Part shown: piece by piece, positions 57,030 to 64,000 of the stretch
Position numbering within the stretch: the first letter of the stretch is position 1
Layout: each line of letters begins with the position of its first letter
Origin: Terrabacter sp. MAHUQ-38
Lineage (GTDB): Bacteria > Actinomycetota > Actinomycetes > Actinomycetales > Dermatophilaceae
Direction: 5' to 3'
Length of the DNA: 64,000 nucleotides
Assembly: GCF_014518425.1 (NCBI RefSeq)
Contig: NZ_JACVCU010000002.1
Coordinates: 496,001 to 560,000 of the forward strand
The notes under the pieces: model-generated
What the model was told of the DNA's origin: nothing
Seen by the model: only the letters and a program-made list of their open reading frames with translations
The model's database searches: none
Made by a program: the position numbers and the translations under genes

Positions 57030-57247
57030 CGGCCCACGCTGGAGCCGCTGCCGGTTCGGCACGGATCACACACCCTTTCGGTGACGGCCGCTTCACGGGC
57101 CCGGTTTCCATGGGACGTGAGGCCCCATGGCAAGGTAGCGTCAGGGCACGGTCGCAGTCACACTGAGGCCTGCCGTTCCGACCGGTCGTCCGACCCCACC
57201 AGCGTCTCGGGCGACCGTCCAACGATCGACACACAGTGAGGTGACAC

Positions 57248-57481
57248 GTGGTTCAGGCGTACATCCTGATTCAGACCGAGGTCGGCAAGGCCGCGAGCGT
57301 GGCGGAGCAGATCGCCGGGATCTCGGGCGTCACTCTGGCCGAGGACGTGACCGGCCCCTACGACGTCATCGCGCGCGTCGAGGCCTCCAACGTCGATGAC
57401 CTCGGCCGGCTCGTCATCGCCAAGCTCCAGGACGTCCCGGGCATCACCCGCACGCTCACCTGCACGGTCGTGCACGTCTGA
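57248..57481 (+). CDS. Stand-alone AsnC/Lrp RAM-domain protein
   Basis: This 77-residue protein is only the ligand-binding RAM domain of Lrp/AsnC regulators (VQAYILIQTEVGKAASVAEQI, EDVTGPYDVIARVEASNVDDLGRLV). There is no helix-turn-helix, so it cannot bind DNA alone; it may sense amino acids or oligomerise with full-length regulators. GTG at 57248 follows GAGGTG. It is divergent from thiL; the 186-bp gap holds a CCATGGG dyad (57108-57114 with 57124-57130). Confidence 0.9.
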   Translation: MVQAYILIQTEVGKAASVAEQIAGISGVTLAEDVTGPYDVIARVEASNVDDLGRLVIAKLQDVPGITRTLTCTVVHV

Positions 57482-57489
57482 GGCCGACC

Positions 57490-57936
57490 CTGACCAGACG
57501 TCAGCACCTCTCGACGGCGGCGCTCATCAGCGCCGCCGTCGTGCTGTCCGCGTGCAGCCGGCCCCCCGAGGTCGCCCTCGCACCCCAGGCGTCGGCGCCC
57601 GTGTGCGCAGCTGCCCGGTGGCCGGCCGACGTCAGCGGCCACCAGCGTGTCCCGACGCAGCCCGAGCACGGCTCCGTCGCAGCGTGGGGCGAGCCCGCGA
57701 TCATCGCCCGGTGCGGCCTCGACCCGCTCGGGCCCACGACCGACGGCTGCGTCACCGTCGACGGCGTCGACTGGGTGGTGCGTCCGCTCAGCGACGGCTC
57801 CGCAGCCACGACCTACGGCCGTGACCCCGCCATCGAGGTCCTCGCACCGGCGCGGTACGGCGCGGTGCCCCTGCTCCTGCCGGCCTTCACGAGCCTCGCG
57901 AAGACGCTGCCCGGGAACGGTCGCCGCTGCACCTGA
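57490..57936 (+). CDS. DUF3515 lipoprotein-like protein
   Basis: The frame encodes a DUF3515 protein of about 148 residues with four Cys and WVVRPLSDGSAATTYGRDPAIEVL. Upstream in frame lies a good lipoprotein signal (LTRRQHLSTAALISAAVVLSAC), but no ATG, GTG or TTG precedes it. The signal could begin at CTG 57490. The only standard start, GTG 57541, would delete most of the signal. I use CTG because the lipobox Cys and the n-region fit. It lies eight bases after the RAM-domain gene. A DUF3515 gene next to ddl is conserved in mycobacteria. Confidence 0.7.
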   Translation: MTRRQHLSTAALISAAVVLSACSRPPEVALAPQASAPVCAAARWPADVSGHQRVPTQPEHGSVAAWGEPAIIARCGLDPLGPTTDGCVTVDGVDWVVRPLSDGSAATTYGRDPAIEVLAPARYGAVPLLLPAFTSLAKTLPGNGRRCT

Positions 57937-57968
57937 CGCGCACCACGCGTATGCCGTGCCGCTTCGTG

Positions 57969-59108
57969 TCAGCGCAGGCCGGTGCGCCGCTCGAGCGCCA
58001 GCGAGATGAGCTCGTCGATGAGGTCGGGGTAGTCGAGGCCCGACGCCGCCCACATCCGCGGGTACATCGAGTGCGGCGTGAAGCCCGGCATCGTGTTGAT
58101 CTCGTTGACGATGACGCGGCCGTCGTCGGTGTAGAAGCAGTCGACGCGGGCCAGCCCCTCGCAGCCGAGCGACTCGAAGGCCTCCGCCGCGAGTCGGCGG
58201 ACCTCCTTGCCGACCTCCTCCGGCACGTCGGCCGGGCAGCTGAGGTCGACGTCCGCCTCGGCGAGGTACTTCGCCTCGAAGTCGTAGAAGGAGTGGTTGT
58301 CGTGCACCGCGATCTCGCCGACCTCGGAGGTGCGCGGCCCGTCGAGGCCGTGCCCCTCGAGGACGGCGCACTCGATCTCCCGACCCGCGATGCCGGCCTC
58401 GACGAGGACCTTGGGGTCGTGCAGGCGAGCGGCCTCGATGGCGGCCGCGAGGTCGGCCGGGTCATCGACCTTGGTGATGCCCATCGAGGAGCCCGCCCGG
58501 GCGGGCTTGACGAAGACCGGGTAGGACAGGCCGGCGCAGGCGTCCATCGCGGCGGTGGGGTCGGTGCGCCAGGCGCGGTCGGTGATGACGGCATACGGCC
58601 CGACGGGAAGTCCGTGCCCGGCGAAGACGACCTTCATGTAGTGCTTGTCCATGCCGGCGGCGGAGGCGAAGACGCCCGAGCCGACATAGCGCACGTCGGA
58701 GAGGTCGAGGAAGCCCTGGAGCGTCCCGTCCTCACCGAACGGACCGTGCAGCAGTGGGAAGACGACGTCGACGGTCCCGAGCTCCTGTGGCGGCTGCCCT
58801 GCCTCGAGCACCGTCAGCGCGGTCTCCCGCGTCGACAGCGGCAGGACGACGTGCGCGTCGCTCGGCTCGACCTCGGGCGTGCGGCCCGCCGTGAGCTCGA
58901 AGCGGGACGGGTCGTCGGCGGCGAGCACCCACTGGCCGTCGCGAGAGATGCCGATGGGCACGACGTCGTACTTGCTGCGGTCGATGGCTCGCAGCACGCC
59001 CGCTGCGGTGGCGCAGGAGACGGCGTGCTCGGAGGATCGTCCTCCGAAGACGATGGCGACGCGCGGGCGGCGGCTCGGCTGGTCGGGCTGGGGCTGGTCC
59101 GTGGTCAT
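57969..59108 (-). CDS. ddl: D-alanine-D-alanine ligase
   Basis: Ddl makes the D-Ala-D-Ala dipeptide of peptidoglycan. This 379-residue ATP-grasp enzyme has VAIVFGGRSSEHAVSCATA, FPLLHGPFGEDGTLQGFLD, MDKHYMKVVF, YPVFVKPARAGSSMGITKV, EFEAKY-like FYDFEAKYLAEADVDLSCPA and VIVNEINTMPGFTPHSMYP. ATG at 59108 is eight bases after TAGAGT. It is convergent with DUF3515. Confidence 0.96.
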   Translation of the reverse strand: MTTDQPQPDQPSRRPRVAIVFGGRSSEHAVSCATAAGVLRAIDRSKYDVVPIGISRDGQWVLAADDPSRFELTAGRTPEVEPSDAHVVLPLSTRETALTVLEAGQPPQELGTVDVVFPLLHGPFGEDGTLQGFLDLSDVRYVGSGVFASAAGMDKHYMKVVFAGHGLPVGPYAVITDRAWRTDPTAAMDACAGLSYPVFVKPARAGSSMGITKVDDPADLAAAIEAARLHDPKVLVEAGIAGREIECAVLEGHGLDGPRTSEVGEIAVHDNHSFYDFEAKYLAEADVDLSCPADVPEEVGKEVRRLAAEAFESLGCEGLARVDCFYTDDGRVIVNEINTMPGFTPHSMYPRMWAASGLDYPDLIDELISLALERRTGLR

Positions 59109-59157
59109 CAGACGAGACTCTATCCGGAACCCGCGGGGCCGCTCGTACGCTGAGGAC

Positions 59158-60240
59158 GTGGCCTCAGACGCGGATCAGCACCTGCACGTCGAGACGTTCC
59201 TCGTATCGGCGGGCCGTCCCGACCGCTCGGCGGGCTCCTCGGTCAACGTGCCGGTGGAGCTGACGTCGACGTATGCCGCTGACGGCCCCGTCAACTACGC
59301 CCGCTCCGGCAACCCGACGTGGAACGCGTTCGAGGAGGCTCTCGGTGGTCTCGAGCGCGGCCGCGCCCTCGTGCACGCCTCAGGCATGGGAGCCATCTCG
59401 GCGGCTCTCTCGCTCGTGCCCGTCGGCGCCACCATCGTGGCGCCCGACCAGACCTACAACGGCACCGGTGACCTCCTCGTCTCCCACGAGAAGGCCGGCG
59501 GCACCGTGGTGCGTGTGCACGCTGCCGACACGGCGCGGTTCCTGGCCGCACTGGAGTCGGCCGACCTGGTGTGGATCGAGTCCCCGACGAACCCGCTGAT
59601 GGACGTCACGGAGATCGACGTCGTCCTCGCCCGGGCGCGCGAGCTCGGGGTGACGAGCGTCGTCGACAACACGCTCTCGACGCCGCTGCTGTGCCGCCCG
59701 CTGGAGCTCGGTGCCGACGTCGTCGTGCACTCCGTGACGAAGTACCTCTCGGGCCACAGTGACGTCGTCCTCGGCGCGACCGTCGTCCCCGACACCGACC
59801 GCGGCCGCGAGATCGGCGAGCGGCTGCTGCGTCACCGGACGCTGCACGGCGCCATCGCGGGACCGCTCGAGGTCTTCCTCGCCCTGCGTGGTCTGCGCAC
59901 CCTGTCGCTGCGGTTCGAGCGGGCGAGCGCGACCGCGGCTGAGCTCGCCCGTCGCCTGGCGGGGCACCCAGCGGTCTCGCGGGTGCGCTACCCCGGCGCG
60001 GGCGCCATCCTGTCGATCGACGTGGCCGGCGACGCCGACGCGGCGGAACGGGTCTGCGACGCCACCCGGCTGTGGCTGCACTCGACGAGCCTCGGTGGCG
60101 TCGAGTCCCAGGTCGAGCGCCGCCGCCGCCACCCGACCGAGTCCGAGCAGGTGCCGTTCAACCTGCTGCGCCTGTCGGTCGGCATCGAGCACGTCGACGA
60201 CCTGTGGGCCGACCTCGACCAGGCCCTGCGCGCCATCTGA
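59158..60240 (+). CDS. Trans-sulfuration family PLP enzyme (cystathionine gamma-synthase/lyase-like)
   Basis: This 360-residue Cys/Met-metabolism enzyme has VNYARSGNPTWNAFEEALGGLE, HASGMGAISAAL, WIESPTNPLMDVTEID, VVDNTLSTPLLCRPLELGADVVVHSVTKYLSGHSDVVLG (PLP Lys at about residue 195) and STSLGGVESQVERRRRHP near the end. It is about 20-40 residues shorter than most relatives, with a compressed region before the C-terminal subdomain. Synthase and lyase activities cannot be separated by eye. GTG at 59158 follows TACGCT by six bases (leaderless). It is divergent from ddl. Confidence 0.88.
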   Translation: MASDADQHLHVETFLVSAGRPDRSAGSSVNVPVELTSTYAADGPVNYARSGNPTWNAFEEALGGLERGRALVHASGMGAISAALSLVPVGATIVAPDQTYNGTGDLLVSHEKAGGTVVRVHAADTARFLAALESADLVWIESPTNPLMDVTEIDVVLARARELGVTSVVDNTLSTPLLCRPLELGADVVVHSVTKYLSGHSDVVLGATVVPDTDRGREIGERLLRHRTLHGAIAGPLEVFLALRGLRTLSLRFERASATAAELARRLAGHPAVSRVRYPGAGAILSIDVAGDADAAERVCDATRLWLHSTSLGGVESQVERRRRHPTESEQVPFNLLRLSVGIEHVDDLWADLDQALRAI

Positions 60241-60291
60241 CGACACCGTGCGGTCCAGCCCGCTGCTGCACAGGGTGGGCAGCCCGGCCCG

Positions 60292-60684
60292 TCAGTCGTC
60301 GGGCATCGACCGGCGGTCCCCGACCCGGCGCTCGGCGAACGGGAACGCCAACGAACCGGCACGCACCCACCACTCCATGACGTCGTATTCGAGGCGCCCT
60401 GCCATGACGGACGGGTCACCGTCCGACAGCCGTGCGGCGTCGACCGCGTCACAGGCAAAGATCGACATCCCGCGGTACGTCGGGTCGCTCTGCTCGTCGA
60501 ACGGCCCGTTCACGACCAGTACGCCGCGTCGCACCAGCTCGGCGCGGTAGGCCAGGTGGCGTGACTGAAGGGCGTCGAGGTCGTCATCGGACAGGTTCGG
60601 TGCCCTCATCGGCCGGCGAAGGACCACGACCGTGTAGACGTCGAACGCGTCGGGAACGTCGGGAACGTCGGGATCGGATGGCAT
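60292..60684 (-). CDS. YCII-related domain protein
   Basis: This 130-residue protein has the YciI ferredoxin-like fold: VYTVVVLRRPMRAPNLSDDDLDALQSRHLAYRAELVRRG with the conserved His, then VVNGPFDEQSDPTYRGMSIFACD and DPSVMAGRLEYDVMEWWVRAGS. Function is unknown. GGAG precedes the ATG. It is 48 bp from gpsA and may share its transcript. Confidence 0.85.
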   Translation of the reverse strand: MPSDPDVPDVPDAFDVYTVVVLRRPMRAPNLSDDDLDALQSRHLAYRAELVRRGVLVVNGPFDEQSDPTYRGMSIFACDAVDAARLSDGDPSVMAGRLEYDVMEWWVRAGSLAFPFAERRVGDRRSMPDD

Positions 60685-60732
60685 TGGTTCGCTCCTCGTA
60701 CGCTCACGGCTCGATGTGAACGACTCACGCGC

Positions 60733-61737
60733 TCAGTGCTTCTCGGCCTTGAGGTCGCGCGACATGAGGCGAGGGCCGACCTCGGTCGCCGAATGGCCGT
60801 CACGGATGACGGCGACGACCTGCTCGCAGATCGGCATGACGACATCGTGCTGCTCGGCGAGCGTGAGGATCGACTCGCACGACTTCACGCCTTCGGTCGT
60901 CGTGCGCAGCTCGGTGGTGGCCTCGGCGACGGTGCGCCCCCGACCGAGCCGCACCCCGAAGGAGTGGTTGCGCGAGAGCGGCGACATGCAGGTGGCGATC
61001 AGGTCGCCGACACCGGCCAGCCCCATGAAGGTCTGCGGGTGCGCGCCGAGCGCAAGGCCCAGGCGGGTCGTCTCGGCCAGCCCGCGGGTGATGATCGTGG
61101 CCTTGGTGTTGTCGCCGAACCCCATCCCCTCGGCCATGCCCGAGGCGAGCGCGACGACGTTCTTCGTCGCACCGCACACCTCTGCGCCGATGACGTCGGT
61201 GTCGGTGTACGGGCGGAAGTAGGGCGTCGCGCAGGCGCTCGCGACGAGCTCGGCGGTCGCCATGTCGGTGCACGCGACGACGCCCGCCGCAGGCTGCTTG
61301 CGGGCGATCTCGGGCGCGAGGTTGGGACCCGACACGACGACGATGCGGCCCTGCTCGACGGACGCGGCCTCGGCGATGACCTCGCTCATGCGCATCGTCG
61401 TGCCGAGCTCGACGCCCTTCATGAGCGAGACGACGGGCGCCCCCGCCGGGATCGCGGCACTCCACTGGGAGAGGTTGGCACGCAGCGTCTGCGACGGGAC
61501 GGCGAGCACGACGATGTCGGCGCCGTCGAGGGCCTCGTCGGCATCGGTCGTGGCACGGACCGACGGCGGGAGGTCGAGCTCGGGCAGATAGGCGTCGTTG
61601 CGGCCCGCGTTGATCGCGTCGGCGACCTCCGGGCGCCGCGCCCACATCGACACGTCACAGCCCGCGTCGGCGAGGATGACCCCGAACGCGGTGCCCCAGT
61701 TGCCGCTGCCCATGACTGCGACGCGCGTCGTGCTCAC
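60733..61737 (-). CDS. gpsA: Glycerol-3-phosphate dehydrogenase [NAD(P)+]
   Basis: GpsA reduces dihydroxyacetone phosphate to sn-glycerol 3-phosphate for phospholipids. This 334-residue protein has VAVMGSGNWGTAFGVIL, VVSLMKGVELGTTMRMSEV, VVSGPNLAPEIARKQPAA, GATKNVVALASGMAEGMGFGDNTKA and GLAGVGDLIATCMSPLSRNHSFG. GTG at 61737 overlaps the acyltransferase stop (GTGA), so supply of glycerol phosphate and its acylation are co-expressed. Confidence 0.96.
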   Translation of the reverse strand: MSTTRVAVMGSGNWGTAFGVILADAGCDVSMWARRPEVADAINAGRNDAYLPELDLPPSVRATTDADEALDGADIVVLAVPSQTLRANLSQWSAAIPAGAPVVSLMKGVELGTTMRMSEVIAEAASVEQGRIVVVSGPNLAPEIARKQPAAGVVACTDMATAELVASACATPYFRPYTDTDVIGAEVCGATKNVVALASGMAEGMGFGDNTKATIITRGLAETTRLGLALGAHPQTFMGLAGVGDLIATCMSPLSRNHSFGVRLGRGRTVAEATTELRTTTEGVKSCESILTLAEQHDVVMPICEQVVAVIRDGHSATEVGPRLMSRDLKAEKH

Positions 61738-62531
61738 GGCTGCTCCTCGCCGTCGTCCGTGCGCTTGCTGCTCCCGGCGTCGTGCTGCCGCAGCGGGTCG
61801 CCGGTCTCGGGGAGGCCGCGGCGGCGGGGGTCGAAGCGCTCGGTCGGCCGCTTCTCCTCGCGGAGCTCCTCGAGCAGCACGGTGATGCATTCCATGAGCC
61901 GGTCGGTCACCTCGCGCAGCACCTTCGTGTCGATCGGGCGTCCGTAGAGGTCGGACAGGTCCACTGGCGGGCCGGCATACATCCTCATCGTCTTGCGCGG
62001 GAGGATCGAGGGGCGGTGGCCGTAGGGCGGCAGGATCTCCTGGGCACCCCACTGCGCGACGGGGATGAGCGGGCAACGGGTCTCGAGCGCGACGCGTGCG
62101 GCGCCCGTCTTGCCGCGCATGGGCCAGAGGCCAGGGTCACGCGTGATCGTGCCCTCGGGGAAGATGCCGACCGCCTTGCCCGCCCGCACGGCCTCGACGG
62201 CGGCGCGGTAGGAGTCGGCAGCGGCGACCGAGTTGCGGTAGACCGGGATCTGTCCGCACTTCCTGAGCAGCCAGCCGACGACCGGGATCGCGAAGAGGCT
62301 GTCCTTGCCGAGGAAGTAGGCCTCGCGGCCACTGTCGTACATGAAGTGGGCGAACACGAGTGGGTCGGCGTACGAGATGTGGTTCGGCGAGACGACGAAC
62401 CCGCCCTCGGCCGGGAGGTTCTCCAGCCCGCGCCAGTCCCGCTTGGTCAGGCCCATGAGCAGAGGGCGGAGCATGAACGCCACGAACCGGTAGGCCCACG
62501 GCAGCCGCCTCGAGCGCACGCCGGCTGTCAC
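61734..62531 (-). CDS. 1-acyl-sn-glycerol-3-phosphate acyltransferase (PlsC-like)
   Basis: This 265-residue acyltransferase has the HX4D box in VVSPNHISYADPLVF, KDSLFAIPVVGWLLRKCGQIPVYR, FPEGTITRDPGLWPMRGKTGAARVAL and PLIPVAQWGAQEI. It probably makes phosphatidic acid at the membrane. GTG at 62531 follows AGGAGG by about ten bases and is preferred to GTG at 62558. Its C-terminal 40 residues are charged and disordered-looking. It heads the plsC-like-gpsA operon, divergent from cofC. Confidence 0.9.
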   Translation of the reverse strand: MTAGVRSRRLPWAYRFVAFMLRPLLMGLTKRDWRGLENLPAEGGFVVSPNHISYADPLVFAHFMYDSGREAYFLGKDSLFAIPVVGWLLRKCGQIPVYRNSVAAADSYRAAVEAVRAGKAVGIFPEGTITRDPGLWPMRGKTGAARVALETRCPLIPVAQWGAQEILPPYGHRPSILPRKTMRMYAGPPVDLSDLYGRPIDTKVLREVTDRLMECITVLLEELREEKRPTERFDPRRRGLPETGDPLRQHDAGSSKRTDDGEEQP

Positions 62532-62644
62532 AGTCCACGTCCTCCTCGTCGTGCGCACGCCGGTCGACGTCGCTGGGCTTCATCTTGTCCACCTCACGGC
62601 GCGGTGTCGAGCAGCGCGGCGGCGAGTGGGACGATATGGCCAGC

Positions 62645-63523
62645 ATGACGACCTCCTCCGCGGCACCTCACGAGCCCCTCGTCTCCGACAGGGCCGTCGA
62701 CTGGCACGTGGTCGTCCCCGTCAAGGACACGGGGCACGGCAAGTCGCGCCTGGCCCGCGCCGTGGGCTCCGACCGGGTCGAGCTCAGCGCCGCGATCGCG
62801 AACGACACGCTCGCGGCGGTCCTCGATGCCGTGGGCCCCGACCGGCTCGTCCTCGTGACGGGGGACGTCCGGCTCTCGGCCGCCTGGCGCGCACGTGGCG
62901 CGCACGTCGTCATCGACCCCGGCAACGGCCTCAACGCCGCGGTCACCGAGGGTATGCGGTACGCCGGCCCGGGTGCACAGGTGGCGGCCCTGCTCGGCGA
63001 CCTCCCGGCTCTCGATGCGGCGTCGCTGGAGGCGGCTCTCGCGGCGGCCGGCGACGCGGGCGAGTCGTTCGTGCCCGATGCCGACGGCACGGGGACCGTC
63101 ATGCGGTGCGGGACGGGGTTCACGCCGAGGTTCGGCGCAGACAGCGCCTCGCGCCACGCGGCCGACGGCGCTGTCCTGCTCGACCTGCCGCTTCCCCGGC
63201 TGCGCACCGACGTCGACGACGCGAGGAGCCTCTCGCAGGCCCGCCGGCTCGGGCTCGGGCCGCAGACACGCGCCGTGCTCGAGCACCGGGCGTCTGGTTG
63301 GATCAGGAGCATGCAGGCATCGGTTCACCGCTTCGACCCCGAGACGCACACGGGGAGCGTGCTGCGCGACGACGGCGTGGAGCTCCGGTTCGAGGCCGCC
63401 GCGTTCGACGCCAGCGGGCTGCGGCTGCTGCGGGTCGGCCAGCGGCTCACGATCGACGTCGTCGACGACCATGTCGTGGGCCTGCGCATCGTGGGGGTCG
63501 GCGCCGGCCAGGCCATCCACTGA
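62645..63523 (+). CDS. cofC: 2-phospho-L-lactate guanylyltransferase (CofC/FbiD) fused to an OB/cold-shock-like domain
   Basis: Residues about 20-215 are CofC/FbiD, which activates phospholactate or phosphoenolpyruvate with GTP for coenzyme F420 synthesis: WHVVVPVKDTGHGKSRLA, LVTGDVRLSAAWRARGAHVV, GLNAAVTEGMRYAG, ALLGDLPALDAASLEAAL, and MRCGTGFTPRFGADSASRHA. Residues 223-292 form a small beta-rich domain (MQASVHRFDPETHTGSVLRDDGVELRF, LRVGQRLTIDVVDDHVVGLRI) that resembles a cold-shock OB fold. The linker (63290-63310) uses rare codons and ends in an AGGAG-like element before an internal ATG, so a secondary start at 63311 is possible. ATG at 62645 follows the -10-like GACGAT. Confidence 0.88.
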   Translation: MTTSSAAPHEPLVSDRAVDWHVVVPVKDTGHGKSRLARAVGSDRVELSAAIANDTLAAVLDAVGPDRLVLVTGDVRLSAAWRARGAHVVIDPGNGLNAAVTEGMRYAGPGAQVAALLGDLPALDAASLEAALAAAGDAGESFVPDADGTGTVMRCGTGFTPRFGADSASRHAADGAVLLDLPLPRLRTDVDDARSLSQARRLGLGPQTRAVLEHRASGWIRSMQASVHRFDPETHTGSVLRDDGVELRFEAAAFDASGLRLLRVGQRLTIDVVDDHVVGLRIVGVGAGQAIH

Positions 63524-63539
63524 CGCGGCGCCGTGCCGC

Positions 63540-63605
63540 GTTGACGGGGCGTTGACGGGGCGCTGACTCGGCCCTGACTCGGCGCTGACGCATCGCTGGC
63601 GCGGC
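63540..63605. repeat. Six tandem 11-bp degenerate repeats
   Basis: Units are GTTGACGGGGC (twice), GCTGACTCGGC, CCTGACTCGGC, GCTGACGCATC and GCTGGCGCGGC, end to end. The 11-bp period is close to one helical turn. The array begins 17 bp after the cofC stop, within the 247-bp gap to hupB. Confidence 0.75.
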
Positions 63606-63681
63606 GCGCATGTGACCCGGACGTGACCCGCTCGCGGGGGGCGCCGGCACGACGTAGCGGGCGTGCGCGCCCGCGGCCGGG

Positions 63682-63725
63682 CACGGAGGTGGGCCCGGCC
63701 GTCAGCGGCCGAGCCCACCTCCGTG
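63682..63725. terminator. Bidirectional terminator between cofC and hupB
   Basis: A perfect 13-bp outer stem (63682-63694 with 63713-63725) encloses a further GGCC-rich inner stem. It lies between convergent genes and can serve both strands; it is 46 bp past the hupB stop. Confidence 0.75.
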
Positions 63726-63770
63726 TCGCACACCGTCACGGCCCTGTGGAGTGTGACGGCGGGGCGACGG

Positions 63771-64000
63771 TCACCTCGAGGCGGTCTTCCTGGCGGTCGT
63801 CTTGCGCGCGGTCGTCGTCTTGGCGGCGGCCTTCGTGGTCGTCTTCTTCGCGGCGGCTCGGGCCGGGGCGGCCTTGGTCGTGGTCTTCTTCGCAGCGGCT
63901 CGGGCCGGGGCGGCCTTGGTCGTGGTCTTCTTCGCGGCGGCCCTCGCCGGAGCGGCCTTGGTCGTCGTCTTCTTCGCCGCAGCCTTGGCCGGAGCGGCCT
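63771..64000 (-). CDS. hupB: HU-family DNA-binding protein with Lys/Ala tail (partial, C-terminal end)
   Basis: Only the last about 75 codons are in the window. They encode a basic tail made of a 14-residue unit, KAAPARAAAKKTTT, repeated about four times with small changes, ending KTTARKTASR. Such tails occur on actinobacterial HU proteins (HupB, HupS), where they bind and compact DNA. The position next to cofC, gpsA and ddl matches mycobacterial hupB. The HU fold itself lies outside the window, so the name rests on the tail and synteny. Confidence 0.75.
   Translation of the reverse strand, partial: AAPAKAAAKKTTTKAAPARAAAKKTTTKAAPARAAAKKTTTKAAPARAAAKKTTTKAAAKTTTARKTTARKTASR
63841..64000 (-). 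repeat. 42-bp tandem repeats within hupB
   Basis: Near-identical 42-bp units start at 63841, 63883 and 63925, with a partial one at 63967. The first two differ at one base, which suggests recent duplication or gene conversion. Each unit encodes 14 residues, so copy-number changes keep the frame. Confidence 0.85.

Noticed and set aside
57030-57247. Possible TPP riboswitch upstream of thiL.
   Set aside because: The conserved CUGAGA and other THI-box elements are not present; only a short CCATGGG dyad and a weak ribosome-binding element are seen.
57541-57936. GTG 57541 as the DUF3515 start.
   Set aside because: It would remove most of a clear lipoprotein signal that is in frame upstream; I keep the CTG start but flag the uncertainty.
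63771-64000. Regular 42-bp repeats as a CRISPR array.
   Set aside because: There are no unique spacers; the units are contiguous and encode the Lys/Ala tail of an HU protein.

Overview
The window is a 64 kb piece of a high-GC actinobacterial chromosome. It is almost entirely core housekeeping DNA. Gene order follows a cluster I know from Mycobacterium tuberculosis (from memory, roughly Rv2889c tsf to Rv2986c hupB). The order is tsf-rpsB, an M23 peptidase, xerC-dprA-comM-yraN-DUF2469-rnhB-lepB-rplS, trmD-rimM-KH-rpsP, an amidohydrolase, ffh, glnD-glnB-amtB, ftsY-smc, acyP, mutM-rnc-rpmF-DUF177-coaD-rsmD-recG-DAK2, rpmB, thiL, DUF3515, ddl, gpsA, a PlsC-like gene, cofC and hupB. Base composition, frequent GTG starts, two signal peptidase genes and a cofactor F420 gene fit Actinomycetia. 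A family such as Intrasporangiaceae is my guess, not something the sequence proves.

Layout. 1-1.3 kb: end of a response regulator, a truncated PPOX remnant and a membrane-anchored monooxygenase-like protein. 1.3-3.5 kb: tsf and rpsB with promoter and terminator. 3.5-7.6 kb: inserted plus-strand genes (DUF6541 membrane protein, 6C-like RNA candidate, aminotransferase, M23 peptidase). 7.6-18.8 kb: DNA-processing, secretion, ribosome and tRNA-modification block on the minus strand, interrupted by a plus-strand fetB. 18.8-24.6 kb: a GNAT fusion, amidohydrolase, alpha/beta hydrolase and HtrA-like protease between rpsP and ffh. 24.7-28.9 kb: nitrogen operon amtB-glnB-glnD with a GlnR-like site. 29-34.4 kb: ftsY and smc. 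34.4-46.9 kb: the most accessory-looking part, with a VOC pseudogene, PPOX protein, chorismate mutase, acylphosphatase, acyltransferase, dehydrogenase, MOSC protein, M3 peptidase, iron alcohol dehydrogenase, flavoprotein reductase, and a sodium:solute symporter with a small partner. 46.9-55.6 kb: mutM to DAK2 and a fructosamine kinase-like gene. 55.7-64 kb: rpmB, thiL, an AsnC-type RAM protein, DUF3515, ddl, a trans-sulfuration enzyme, gpsA, an acyltransferase, cofC and the 3' end of hupB.

How the genes work together. Translation (rpsB, tsf, rpsP, rplS, rpmB, rpmF, rimM, trmD, rsmD), SRP targeting and signal cleavage (ffh, ftsY, two lepB), chromosome maintenance (smc, xerC, recG, rnhB, mutM, hupB) and nitrogen sensing (amtB, glnB, glnD) are the main themes. 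Many genes are translationally coupled by 4-bp ATGA or GTGA overlaps. Many first genes of transcripts have a -10-like TANNNT hexamer 6-8 nt before the start codon, which indicates leaderless mRNAs.

I found no CRISPR array, prophage, insertion sequence, tRNA, rRNA or defence island, and no convincing wholly new system. The most unusual signals are a heptamer (GTATGCC/GGCATAC) that recurs about 28 times in both orientations with an excess between genes, a perfectly centred palindromic divergent promoter at 43.4 kb, and three gene fusions (TrmD-GNAT, GNAT with a degenerate P-loop domain, CofC with an OB/cold-shock-like domain).
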